From the NCBI GenBank assembly GCA_025765615.1, contig JAIVFJ010000129.1, forward strand, positions 1 to 64,000: a stretch of DNA of 64,000 nucleotides. The letters are read 5' to 3'. The stretch is from Zopfochytrium polystomum (Eukaryota > Chytridiomycota > Chytridiomycetes > Chytridiales > Chytridiaceae). Position 1 is the stretch's first letter. The number at the start of each line of letters is the position of its first letter. Under the pieces are notes generated by a model that searched no databases, was not told where the DNA came from, and worked only from the letters and a program-made list of their open reading frames with translations. The position numbers were made by a program, and so were the translations under genes. This document shows positions 54,701 through 64,000 of this stretch, piece by piece.

Positions 54701-55935
54701 CTGCATCCTTTTGGGTGACAAAGCTGCGAATACTAGCAAGGAGGCTCGTCTCTTCCATGGTGGCTGCCGAGCTTTGCTCCTCGAGACATTGGCGTGCAGA
54801 TGCGGAGATGACGCCGCCGTACTTTTCGATCAGAACTTTAAGACTGGTTCGGGCTTCGGAGAGCGAATTCTGAACCCCCTCAACGGATGCAAAAAGAGTG
54901 TTGGCGAACTCGTCCTTTAACAAGAGGTATCTTGCGACTGGATGGTTTGGTTGGAATCTCTTGCGAATGGAGTCCACAGGAGTCAGCTCGTACGCAACGT
55001 GATTCTCGTAGTTGAACAGATTTGGGATTGATCGGAAGAATCGAATCATTTCGTTTGGGTTTGAGGGGACCGACTGTTGGGACAGGAACGTCCCTTCGAG
55101 CGAAAGGGTGGTCTTTTCGAAAAAAGAGAGGTCCTTGTTTGCATATTCGCCCTGACCGGTTAAGTCCAGGGAGGCGATGAGAACATTCAGGGCGGCTTGC
55201 AGCTTTCCCTGAATTTCGAGAACATCTTCCTTTTTCTCGAGTTGATACGTGAACGTGCAAGTTGCGTATGCGCCGAAAGCGACCTAGTTTGTGTGCGTGT
55301 GTTTGTTTGTGTGTATGGTTGTGTGTGTGGAAACGATTGTGTAGGAGGAGGTGGGAAACTCTCAGTTCAAAAACTCAAAGCAGTGGCAGGACAACCGGAA
55401 TCAACCTTTGTCACAATATGAGTAGCCGCCGTCGGTGTTTTCAACAACAAGTGTCTGTCCAGATGTTCAAGGCTTCGGTCGACGATGAAACATTTCTGCT
55501 TGCTCTGGCTTCGAATGACGAGCGTAGCTGAAACGCTCTTCTCATCGCTACTCTTTTGCTTCAGAAAACTGAATCCGCCGCTGATCGAAAAAATGTTGAA
55601 AATGAATCCGACAGCGGCTGAGCCTGCGATGCCGATCTTGTTGAGCTTGCTCTTCATGGATTCCTCAACCGAGAAGCACACAGACGATCTCCTCTCCATG
55701 GTTTCTGCGATGAAAGCGTCATTTCCTGAAACGGTGGGCAGGATATTCAGTTGAACTGCTTTCCCATCAAGGATGTTGAATCCCTATGATGCGAAATGTA
55801 ATGTCGGTGTGAGCAAAAGCCTCGCGTAATTAATGGCGGATGCAATTCTTGTACCTGTCCCAGATCCAAGAAGTTGGCTCCCTGGAGATTGTCCAGCTTG
55901 AGGATTGTGTCGACTTGATCGCCTGCGGTATTCAT
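51701..55935 (-). CDS. SNTX/MACPF-like N-terminal region fused to large P-loop GTPase
   Basis: Four exons, all phase 0, join without stops: 55935-55855, 55783-55406, 55283-54255 and 54190-51701 (introns 71, 122 and 64 bp, GT..AG), about 1,325 residues. Residues 1-200 resemble the MACPF-like N-terminal domain of stonustoxin-type proteins (LGQGFNILDGK, then ATHIVTK and FGAYATCTF strands); a long helical part follows (about 200-490). A Cys-rich zinc-like cluster (about 545-580) precedes a P-loop GSSGIGKST (about 620-628) and G3 DCPGIVDGRG (about 720-728) of the AIG1/septin-like type. The C-terminal 450 residues are coiled coil with a second Cys-rich patch. No signal peptide or membrane segment, so it is likely cytosolic. 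Animals and some fungi have such large GTPases of unknown role, perhaps in defence; no pore-forming activity can be claimed. TATATA at 56001-56008 supports the start; an upstream ATG at 55980 is possible. Confidence 0.8.
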
Positions 55936-56000
55936 GATTTTCGGTTCCAGTTGCGAGCCAGCAGTATTGTTCCTGATCATGGACTGGCGTTGGATGCCAA

Positions 56001-56008
56001 ATATATAC
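56001..56008 (-). promoter_or_regulatory. Probable TATA box of the SNTX-GTPase gene
   Basis: TATATATT on the minus strand about 65 bp upstream of ATG 55935. Confidence 0.35.
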
Positions 56009-56308
56009 ATTTTCTCCCTTGATGGGAAGGGGGTGCTGCGAGATGCGGGTACAAATGGAAGTGCAAGTGCAAGTGCAAGTGGAGTGCGACTGCGCCGCAC
56101 GTGCACCACACGTGCCCCAGACGTTGACAAAGCGGCAGTGACAAGTCAAACCGTCGCGGCGAAGAAAGTGAACAAGCTCGTTCTTCTCTGGTGGGGGAAG
56201 GCCCTCCATGACTGTGGTGGGGAGGGCATTTTTTAGCTCAAGCTGCGTGAGGCTTGATACAATCTATGTTCAGATGCGGGTTGCCGGTCGCTTGTACCAC
56301 TTTTCGTG

Positions 56309-56815
56309 CTAATAGTCGAGCGCCCAGCTTTCTTTTTTTGCCCAATCAAGGCCGTATTTGGTTGCGCACACGGTTTGGGTGGGAATCGCCAGTAGCGGCA
56401 GCTTGAACGACGGTGGTGGGTCTGTTCCTCTGAGGGTGAGTCTGTTCTTGACTGTGAGGTTGCCCATGCGAAAGTCGCCGCCGCTTCCTCGGCCGACCAG
56501 GTGTCCGAGTGTGCGAGCACCACTTATTACACATAATTGCAGCAGTTGCCCGAGAATTTTAGCTTTTGGGCAGTGGCAGTTGCATTGTCGGTTGTCTTGT
56601 TTATTGGAACGGCGGGACCAAAGGCTCGTCGGCACGTCGGCCCACTGCCGACACCGCGCGAGGTGCTTCTCCGAAATCCACTTGAGGCCGTTTGCGAGCG
56701 CAACCAGCTCGCCCGTGACCCGATCGCTAACGATCGCGAACCAGCCCGCGATGGCGTCGGCGTCGCCTTCGTTGTTGAGGTTACCGTATTGACCGAAAGT
56801 TGAGGCTGGAGTCAT
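56309..56815 (-). CDS. Hypothetical protein
   Basis: An open frame of 168 residues starts MTPASTFGQYGNLNNEGDAD and continues with AGWFAIVSDRVTGELVALANG, a Cys/His-containing stretch (CNCHCPKAK), GRGSGGDFRMGNLTVKNR and an end rich in Trp. The first part reads like a genuine domain, but I assign no family. It is transcribed in the same direction as the SNTX-GTPase, about 370 bp upstream of it. The C-terminal half could be intron read-through. Confidence 0.3.
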   Translation of the reverse strand: MTPASTFGQYGNLNNEGDADAIAGWFAIVSDRVTGELVALANGLKWISEKHLARCRQWADVPTSLWSRRSNKQDNRQCNCHCPKAKILGQLLQLCVISGARTLGHLVGRGSGGDFRMGNLTVKNRLTLRGTDPPPSFKLPLLAIPTQTVCATKYGLDWAKKESWALDY

Positions 56816-57035
56816 TAAAGCGACGAGGGTGTTGGCAGGTAACCGAGTTTCTTAGTTTAGAAGAAAAACTTCTTCATTCTCATATTATTGATGGTCCCTA
56901 TTGTTCATGTTGGCATGTTGGCGTGACGCTCCCTTCAGTCCCAGAACGAGAATCCAAGCATATCTCATATCTTATGTTCTAGGTCATGAACGCTGGAATT
57001 GCTCTTAATACGTGGAGCAGTGGTTAGCAACTCTC

Positions 57036-58295
57036 ATCGTCGCAAATTCCGCCTCCAACTCTTTACAGAATCCCTCCCCACCCAATCTCGACTTCACCTT
57101 TGGTACCCAAACGTCTACCCTGATGGGTTTTGCCGCCGTTGTTCAACTCACACGGAGAACTTCTCCCACATTTTCCTTTGCCCTGTTGCTCAAGACGCCC
57201 TCCTTGCTGTTAAAAAACTCTCTTGCCTCTACTTTAGCGGCTTGCTCCCCTTCCAATGACCGACCACCCACCCCTCACCTGACCGCCCCCTTTTGGCTCG
57301 CTCTCCCGGAATTTTCCTCCTCTGCCAACGCACCTCTCAACTTCCTCACCCTTCTTCGTGGCATTATTCCTCAGTCCTTTTACGACACTCTCTACCACCA
57401 CAAGTCTTTCCCTGCCACCGACGTTGTTACTCTGCCCTAGTGTGCATTTTTCACGACTTTCTGCTTGACGTCCACCGGCTCATCTGGCGCCCTCACTGCG
57501 AAGAGACCATTCTCTGGGAGCGCGACCACGGCATCTCGACTTCTGACAAGCGCCACCAGCGTCCACCCCATTCCCCCCACCCCACCCTCCTCCCCTTCGC
57601 CACCTCCTGCGTTGCCTCCTGCCGCACCCCCCGCTTCTCCACAACCATCCACTCCCCCCTCCTCCCTTCCTTCCACTCCCCAGGTCTCACCCAGACCCTC
57701 CGCATCCCCTCCTCCTCATCAGCCTCCCGCCCGGCGACAGCGACAGCCTCGCACCCCTCAATGCAACACATGCAGTCGCTTTCATTCCAACAACAATTGC
57801 CCTCCGGACTGGCTCCTCTCACGCAAGGGCATCCTAGCCTGGCGGCAACACTACCTCGGGTTACTCCGCCCCCACCCTCGGCACCCTATGGATTCGCCGC
57901 ACTGTTGTGATTCCCCAGCCTCCTCTGCGACAAGCGCTTCCGCGTTATCCCAATCCTGAACCCCCTGACGTTCCCAGAGGATCTCCTCCCTGCTCACTTT
58001 TTCCGCAGTGTTGCCATTTTCCATTTGCCTCCGCCCAGCACCCTCTCCGCTGTCCACTGGACACTCTCCGCAGGGCCTCGGCCCACCTTATTCTCTTCTT
58101 TTCTCTTTCCTTGGTTGTTGTTGCCTCTCTTCTTGTTGTTTGTTTCCTGGTAGCGTTAACGGCTAGGGTGGCCTGTGCGTGGAGACACGCTTGGTTCTGT
58201 CAAGGTTCTTGGCTCCCTGCCATACCTGCGTGGCATTTCACTCTTCCCGTCACGCAGCTTCTGGCTGCGTGGAACAATAAAAAAAAAAAAAAAAA
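57036..58295 (+). mobile_element. 5'-truncated LINE with poly(A) and 10-bp target duplication
   Basis: AGCAACTCTC occurs at 57026-57035 and again at 58296-58305 directly after an 18-base A run (58279-58296). The inserted 1.26 kb begins inside the C-terminal part of a non-LTR reverse transcriptase: RRKFRLQLFTESLPTQ, then a CCHC zinc-binding domain (CRRCSTHTENFSHIFLCP), and further on WRPHCEETILWERDHGIS in another frame. A Pro-rich 3' part follows. Truncation at the 5' end, tail and duplication together are diagnostic of target-primed reverse transcription. Confidence 0.88.
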
Positions 58296-58359
58296 AGCAA
58301 CTCTCGATTCCCGCTTAACCGCATCCACTCGCGTGGGACTGGCTTATGCCTGATGCGGG

Positions 58360-59560
58360 GAGCGGGCGGCGTAACCTGGGTTCCAACGGAAAAGCAGAGC
58401 GGGGAGTGCGGACCATTAAGGACAAGGCTCGCGCTCTCATGATTGGAGCGAACTTCCCCATGAAGCCTTGGGTGGAGGGGTAAAAAGAGCGGCGTTTCTA
58501 CTTAATTGACGGAAAAACTTATGAAATGCTGTACGGAGAACGACTGATCTCTCTTACTTGCGCGCCTTCGGGTGTGAAGTCTATCCTCATGTTGAAAAAA
58601 GCAAAGAGACTTTCGCCCCGAGGGCATGGTATGGCGTCCTTGTAGGATACGAGGGGCCACACAGGCAGATCTATCGAGTCTATAATTTGTCAGAGGGTTT
58701 CTTTGAAGACTCGCTCCCATTTCGAGACGGGATGGGGACATGCCTCAACTGGTTGCCCTCGAAATATCGGATGATGAATCGGATGAAGAACTGGATGAAA
58801 CACCAACCAGGCTGGTGGAGCCTGGGACGACGGTGCCAGTGTCGGTCCCGTCGACTCCTAGGGCCACAGATCTCGACAGCGATGACGAAACCATTCCTCT
58901 GGATACATTTCACACCCCTCAAACGTCACCTCAGATGCGACCCGATGGTGTGTGGAGCGACATGCATGCGGAACTCGATCTGGACAACATAGTCAGCGAG
59001 CGACGGAGCACATGTTTGGGAAAGGCATTCATCATGGTTCCATTGGAATTACAGGTCCTCCACGATCGTATCAGGAGGCACTCTCACGACCAGATGGGAG
59101 GAGTGGCAGAAAGCGAGTAAGAGCGAGCTCGATTAAATGAAGAAGAAGCGAGTATGGACACTCGTTCCCCGGCCAATCGACAAGAAAGTCTTGATAATGA
59201 AAATGAGTTTTTGACTTCTCTGGGGCAATCACACGCTACAAAGCACGGTTAGTTGCGCGTGGATACGCGCAAGGTCCCGGAGATTACGGGGAGACATTTT
59301 CACCCGTTGTGCGTCAGACATTGACCCACATCGTCTTTGCCGTTGCTGCAGCACGATGGTGGGTTCTGCAGACAGTGGATATCTCCACTGCTTTCTTGAA
59401 TGGCGAAATTGATGTCGAAATCCACTTGAAGCGTCCAGAAGAAACTGAAGGAGACTCAGACGAGGTCTGTCTCCTTTACAAATCGATTTACGGCCTAAAG
59501 CAGGCAGGACATGTTTGGTACGAAACACTCATGGCGTCCGCGGCACAGGCGCCGGCGCGA
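58360..59560 (+). mobile_element. Copia retrotransposon fragment (family A, copy 2)
   Basis: Plus-strand blocks: integrase SNGKAERGVRTIKDKARALM (58390-58450); integrase C-terminal region (RAFGCEVYPHVEKSKE, then GVLVGYEG and FFEDSLPF, 58560-58720); acidic linker ISDDESDEELDE; the segment SERRSTCLGKAFIMVPLELQV matching copy 1; and reverse transcriptase ITRYKARLVARGYAQGPGDY, QTVDISTAFLNGEIDVEI with its catalytic Asp, and YKSIYGLKQAGHVWYETL, ending near 59545. Frameshifts separate the blocks. The integrase and reverse transcriptase match copy 1 more closely than family C. Neither LTR is visible. Confidence 0.82.
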
Positions 59561-59998
59561 CCGGGGCTGCCGCAGGTGGCGGCGGCGCTTATCTTTGACC
59601 ATGTTCGCTGTCTTCGCTGTATTCGATTATTCGTGCGGTCGGTGGCCTCGGTGGCCTTGGTCGTCTCGAATATGAAGACACGAGCAACACGACGGACTTC
59701 GCCAAAAACGGAGGAATGGCTGTCTGCCGCTGCTTGTACTAGTCACGCCACCGATGGGTCTTCAATCTTCGGCTTCGTGCAGGCTTGAATTTTCTTCACG
59801 TGGTCTGTCGGCCGCTCTCTTTCGCAGCCCAGCATTGCACGAAGACAGTTTTCGCCTGTATCGTCTTGCACCCAGACTGTCTTCCATCGCACTACAATAA
59901 AAACCATTTCAGGACGTCGCCGCACAAACAAGCGACCCGCCTCCGCTACCTTCACCAACGCAAATCGACACTCTGATCTCCCCAAAAAAAGTCACAAG

Positions 59999-60409
59999 AT
60001 GACCACTGCGAACCTCCCCGTTCCTCGACCAGCCGAAAAACTCTCCGCCCAAAACCGCCGTCTCGCACCTTGCCCTCGCCCTCGGAATCTCGCCTTCCTT
60101 GCATCGCTTCTCCTGGTGCTGCCCCTCCTGCTGTCACTGCTGCCAGGTGTGTCCTTTGTGGGTGTTGCGCACGCTCGACCGGCGCCAAACCCGCGCCCAC
60201 GCCCAAATCCGCCAAACTCGCCGCATCACCGCGAGCGATCGAGCTCGCTGGAAGATCTTCGTCAAGACCTTGACAACCGCTACCACGCCGACACACCCCG
60301 TAACTCTGGCCACGAAGCTGTTCACCATCGAGCAACACCGACTTCGCCAAAGAAATCGTCGGAAGTCCGTGGTGCTGAGCGGGCGCATCACCATCGCGGG
60401 CGTCGCTGA
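59999..60409 (+). CDS. Small signal-anchor protein with Pro/His-rich tail
   Basis: The 136-residue frame has a basic N-terminus, a strong hydrophobic segment (LAFLASLLLVLPLLLSLLP) and the tail ARPAPNPRPRPNPPNSPHH, then a charged, His-rich helix-like end (RQDLDNRYHADTPRNSG). The layout resembles the membrane proteins at 34926-39398 though it lies 20 kb away; the hydrophobic segment could be a cleaved signal instead (VAHA site). Frame intact; no family recognised. Confidence 0.45.
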   Translation: MTTANLPVPRPAEKLSAQNRRLAPCPRPRNLAFLASLLLVLPLLLSLLPGVSFVGVAHARPAPNPRPRPNPPNSPHHRERSSSLEDLRQDLDNRYHADTPRNSGHEAVHHRATPTSPKKSSEVRGAERAHHHRGRR

Positions 60410-61142
60410 TTGACGCCGCACTGACACCCGCTTTCCTTATTCAAAGAATTTTTTGGCTTATTGAAATCCGTCTGCTCCCGAAATGACCCAACAACTTTTT
60501 GATTGGCGGAAGGTATAGCCTTTCGCCATTTAAGTCTTCCTCCTCCTCTTTTGCGGTGATGTCAAGCAAAACCCATTCACAATTTGATACGTGTGAGAAT
60601 TCCTTTCTTTCCCACTCAAGGATCATTCTTGTCTCGCGCTGTCTGGCTTCTCTTGAAAAGGGTTCATTTTACCCAATTTTCCTTTCGCCAATGAACCAAC
60701 AAGAGAGTCGAACGCCACTGAAGGTTTTCTCTTCGCCTTTCAATATCCACAAAACCACCCCAGTATCAGCATTGGCCGGTCCTCTGTGTTGGATGCAAGC
60801 TGCGACCCCCGTTCCGCTCAAACTGCCAGTTAATGCTCTCTGAAAACGGGAGTCAAGACGTATCTGCAAAGAAATGGGTGGCGCAAGGAATCGTGAAAAG
60901 AAATCTGCGATCCAGAGGAAAAAAGCCTATCGTGAACGCCCTTGCGACGATTTAAACGCCGATCTTCGCCGAGAGTTTTCCCAATGCATTGAGAAGAAGG
61001 TGCGATGTCCTAGCCATTGGACGACAGGGGCTGAAGAGCGCCTTTACTGTATCAATTGAGATAGAAGAGGGCGCAGCCATCCAAGAAAAAATTCTTGGGA
61101 GATGTCTGCCCATGTCCTTTTGGGAACGGAGTTAGAACCCAG
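60410..61142. other. Intergenic region
   Basis: Only short frames (for example a 61-codon Lys/Arg-rich frame at 60874-61059). No gene supported. Confidence 0.3.
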
Positions 61143-61978
61143 CTATCGGGCTGTCAAGGTCCAAAGGCTTACCGAGTGAGCACCGGCCGACAAGCCGATC
61201 AGTGTCACGTTGCCCGGATCCCCGCCAAACTGCTCAATGTTCTCGTGCACCCACTCCATCAGCATGATCTGATCCTTCAAGCCAAGGTTCAGCGCTCCCT
61301 CTTTGGCGCTCAGAGCCGACGGCAGAAACCCCAGCGACCCGATGCGGTAGTTGAACGAAACGCAAACCATCGGCGCCGCCGAATGGCCGACAAACGACGT
61401 CGTGTTGTGCATAGAGGCGGAAGCCCGGTTGAAGGCACCTCCATGAATGTAGATCGCAACGGGCAGCTTCGTCTTTCCCTCTCTCGCCGCCTCAGCCTGT
61501 CGGAACACGTGGCAGTCAGCGAGTCCTCGCTCTGCTCGAGCTTTGGGCCGAGGATGATCAGCTGCTTGGCATACTGGCGCGGCCCGAACTGTGAGGCGTC
61601 GATGACGGTGTCTGGCGATGCGTCCGGGACGTGGACGGGCGGGCGGAAGCGCCTGTTGCCGGTGGGCGGAAGGCAGTATGGGATGCCGAGGAAGGCCTCG
61701 ACGGCGTGCGGGTAGTCGCCGTCGCGCACGACGCCGAGGACAGTACCTTGGCGGATCGTGACGGCGGGGCGGCGGAGGCGGTCGTAGTCGTGCTCGGCGC
61801 TCACATTGCTCGTTTTCTTCGCTATCTGTGCTGTCTCGCTGTCTCGCTCGCTTGTTCGTGTTGCTAGCTTGTGGCTCACGTCAGCAAGCTTTTGCCTACC
61901 AGAGAGAGACAAACGCGGCTGCGTTGCCGCGAACACCGCCCCTGGAAGATGCGGTAAACCGTCCAATTTATTAAACAA
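61143..61978 (-). pseudogene. Type-B carboxylesterase/lipase, frameshifted and 3'-truncated
   Basis: Carboxylesterases hydrolyse ester bonds with a Ser-Glu-His triad. The N-terminal block has VTIRQGTVLGVV, FLGIPYCLPPTGNRRFRPP and SQFGPRQYAKQL, then SEDSLTA. A one-base loss near 61510 shifts the frame; the next frame gives VFRQAEAARE, LPVAIYIHGGAF with the oxyanion hole, VCVSFNYRIGSLGF, LKDQIMLMEWVHENIEQFGGDP and the nucleophile elbow GLSAGAHS. A GTAAGC donor follows, but I find no downstream exon with the Glu and His. The coded part covers under half of the usual 500-550 residues. No signal peptide is seen. Either a relic or a gene with a sequencing error and a distant exon. Confidence 0.7.
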
Positions 61979-61984
61979 CCAAAT

Positions 61985-62988
61985 TCACTCTATCACCCAA
62001 GCGTTGTCACCAACAGAGCTCCCCACGGCCTCTTGCGCTTTCAATGTCACTACCATAGCACAACTAATTTTCAGCACTGTGCCGTCAGCCCGCTTTGCGG
62101 ACTTTTGCACCCCTCTTTTGCTTACAATTCCATCCCTGACCGGCTCTGGCAACTTCACACTGAACGTGAAGCTCTTCACAGCCTGCTCCTGGTCGATTGG
62201 TGGGAACATCCGGAGGAGCATTCGGGACCTGGGATGGGACAGCAGGTCTTCTGGGGCAACAGATGGGTCGATCCAATACTTTGCGTCATTGGCCTTTGAC
62301 TGGAAACGAACACGAAGGTGTGTCCCTCGCACGACCTCAACATTGCAATCGTAGTCAAACAGCCAACTGATCAGAACAACAAGGCGGCGCTCATTGTTGT
62401 CTGTTGAGTAGGATCTGATCTGGCAGAGTTCTGCGAAACTGGGAACCTCAACCACTGATTCGTCTGACTCGACTGATGGCGATCGCTCATCGACGCAGCT
62501 TCGCTTACTGGGTGGATGGGGAACGTTTTCTTTCCCGACTGCTTGCCGAAGGGCAGGAGTTGGTGTGAGCAGTCGAGGGGTAGTGTTGATCGAGCGACCC
62601 TTGGTGCCTTTTAAAGCGAGAGAAAGGGTGAGACGCTCATCACGAACCAGAGTGTTCAGCCAAACGTTGGGGAAATTTTCATGGGGACACGGGGATAATG
62701 AGACTGCAGGCAGCGGAACGGTCAGAAAGGGAAGCGACTGCCAGGTCATTTGAGATTGCCAGTCCGCACCTATCGCAAACTGAGTGATGATCATATCATA
62801 CCTGTCGCTCCAGACACTTTTGCAGCGAGCGTTTGCGGGGAGAACTTCGCGAGTTTGCCAGGTGTGTCCTCTTTCAGCACATCAGACGACTTGAGCTTGC
62901 CCAACGGCCCCTTGTGCGCCGACACAATCTTCAAGAGCAGGAGCAAATGTGAAGATGCGGTAAATCCGAGTTTGCCAACGCCATACAA
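61985..62988 (-). CDS. Hypothetical protein divergent to DDE transposase
   Basis: An intact 269-codon frame (62794-61985) encodes a polar protein with a Ser/Glu-rich middle (ERSPSVESDESVVEVPSFAELCQI) and a C-terminal domain (RRLVVLISWLFDYDCNVEVV, then HLRVRFQSKANDAKYWIDPSVAPEDLL). A further frame upstream (62988-62791: HKGPLGKLKSSDVLKEDTPGKLAKFSPQTLAAK) is a likely first exon. It points away from the transposase gene starting at 63115. PIF/Harbinger elements carry a second, DNA-binding gene; this could be its counterpart, although I see no Myb-like helix-turn-helix. Confidence 0.5.
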
Positions 62989-63114
62989 GCTGAAAGGCTG
63001 AGTACAGTTGTGGTGTTACGCGGTTTTATCCGCTCTTCTTGGCAAACAAGTGTCTCATATTTAAGCGTGGCAGTGGACAGCACGACGACTGTTTACTCGT
63101 CACCTCGAAGCGGC

Positions 63115-64000
63115 ATGTCAACTCAAAGCAATGAAAACGAGCACGATCGCGTCAACACCATTCAGGTGTTTATCACTCTCGCCTCCGCCATAATGAAAAC
63201 TCCAGCTGAGGGAGCAGACACGCCCACCTGGGAGCGAAAGTTCAAATCCCACTTTGCTGCCACGTTGAACGCCTGTGTCGACATTTGGGAAGACATTTGG
63301 GTTCGGTGCACTGAAAATGGAATTCGCCACTTTCACCTCTTGTGGGCTCTATACCACCTGAAAGTCTACAGTACAGAATCAGTTGCGGCTGGTACTTTTG
63401 GTACGACAGAAAAGACTTACCGACGCTGGGTCTCAATTGTTGTGAAACTGATCGCAACTATGGATGTGGTACGGCCAGTTCCTTGCGATTTTGAAGAAAC
63501 GATTTTGTTTGACCTGACTCACAGATCCATCTCGAGGACCGATGGGATGACTGGAACATGTGGGGCCCGACCTGCTATGTAGATGGAATCGACTGCAAGG
63601 TCTGGGAGCGTCGACCCATCAGCAAGAGCGATTTCAGCCACAAATTCAAACGTGCTGGCATCCGTTATGAAGTTGCTACCGCATTTGGTGTCTCAAAAAT
63701 TGTACACGTTGGTGGCGGAGTTCCTTGTGGCGACTGGCCAGACCTGAAGCTGGCTCGCCACTCTCTTTTGCCCAGGTTGGCACCGGATGAGTGCGTTGCT
63801 GGCGATAAGGGGTACCGTGAGGAGGGCGGGAATGGTCGCTTCTGGACCCCCATTGACAACCCCGATTGTAACAAAGAATTTGATTTCCACAACAAGCTCC
63901 TTCGACGCATGGGGGCGCGTCATGAGACCGTCAATAAGCGACTGAAGGATTTTGGCGTTCTTGCTCAGTGTTTTCGAGGTGACAGGAGCAAGCACCCTGA
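63115..64000 (+). CDS. PIF/Harbinger-type DDE transposase (runs off window)
   Basis: From ATG 63115 an N-terminal region with a helix-rich stretch leads to LIATMDV, a 56-bp intron (63469-63524, GTACGG..CACAG) joined in phase 0 to IHLEDRWDDWNMW. The DDE_Tnp_4-type nuclease follows: CYVDGIDC with the first Asp, SHKFKRAGIRYEVATAFG, VHVGGGVPCGDWPDLKLAR, VAGDKGYRE with the second Asp, and RRMGARHETVNKRLKDFGVL with the Glu. All three catalytic residues and spacing look normal and no stop occurs to the window edge. It could be active or a domesticated copy. Confidence 0.82.

Noticed and set aside
58296..58350. Poly(A) at 58279-58296 as a gene polyadenylation relic
   Set aside because: The 10-bp duplication on both sides shows it is the tail of the LINE insertion.

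Overview
The window is eukaryotic. Coding runs are short and broken by small GT..AG introns (about 50-150 bp), there are no bacterial operon features, and eukaryotic transposable elements of nearly every class are present. A GH28 polygalacturonase, a LaeA/UMTA-like methyltransferase, a fungal-type LINE, fungal TNP2-like transposases and a chromodomain Ty3 element point to a fungus, probably an early-diverging (zoosporic, chytrid-like) one. That placement is inference. All gene models were spliced by eye.

Layout. 1-7.3 kb: two tandem Rho-like GTPase genes (one intact, one decayed), a hypothetical gene and a decayed TNP2-like DNA transposon, all on the minus strand. 7.4-10.6 kb: a young Ty3/chromovirus element with indistinguishable LTRs and a perfect 5-bp target duplication; reverse transcriptase, RNase H and the integrase core are deleted. 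Its LTR carries arrays of heat-shock elements, and the element shows a self-priming signature and a textbook -1 frameshift signal. 11.5-13.3 kb: a low-complexity hypothetical gene. 13.7-19 kb: repeats and a decayed copia element that received a 1-kb insertion. 19.9-25.7 kb: an eIF5A-like relic, a Rho relic, a copia RNase H fragment, a tRNA-Ser(GCU) gene, a GH28 gene with a premature stop, ankyrin remnants and a small secreted protein. 26-34.5 kb: a solo copia LTR, a signal-peptide relic, hypothetical genes, fragments of a beta-lactamase-like and an MDR oxidoreductase gene, and a second copia family broken by a solo Ty3 LTR and by a 1,046-bp element.

34.9-39.4 kb holds a cluster of five small single-pass membrane proteins sharing a membrane-proximal motif, several with Pro/His-rich tails. 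39.8-42.4 kb: a Tc1/mariner relic, a SAM methyltransferase and mitochondrial ribosomal protein uL14m. 42.7-46.5 kb: a 3.7-kb foldback element with 1.07-kb inverted arms, itself hit by a 572-bp insertion that was later hit by a Ty3 LTR. 46.6-49.4 kb: a TNP2-like transposase and a GH1-like C-terminal piece. 51.7-55.9 kb: the best host gene, four exons encoding about 1,325 residues with an SNTX/MACPF-like N-terminal region and a large P-loop GTPase domain. 57-58.3 kb: a 5'-truncated LINE with poly(A) and a 10-bp duplication. 58.4-59.6 kb: a second copy of the first copia family. 60-64 kb: another small membrane protein, a truncated type-B carboxylesterase, and a divergent pair made of a hypothetical gene and a PIF/Harbinger-type DDE transposase that runs off the end.

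Most non-transposon genes here are relics. The intact-looking ones are the Rho-like GTPase, uL14m, the SNTX-GTPase, the small secreted protein and some of the membrane proteins. The most informative signals are the regulatory and recoding features packed into the Ty3 element, the foldback element with its readable insertion order, and the SNTX-GTPase fusion.
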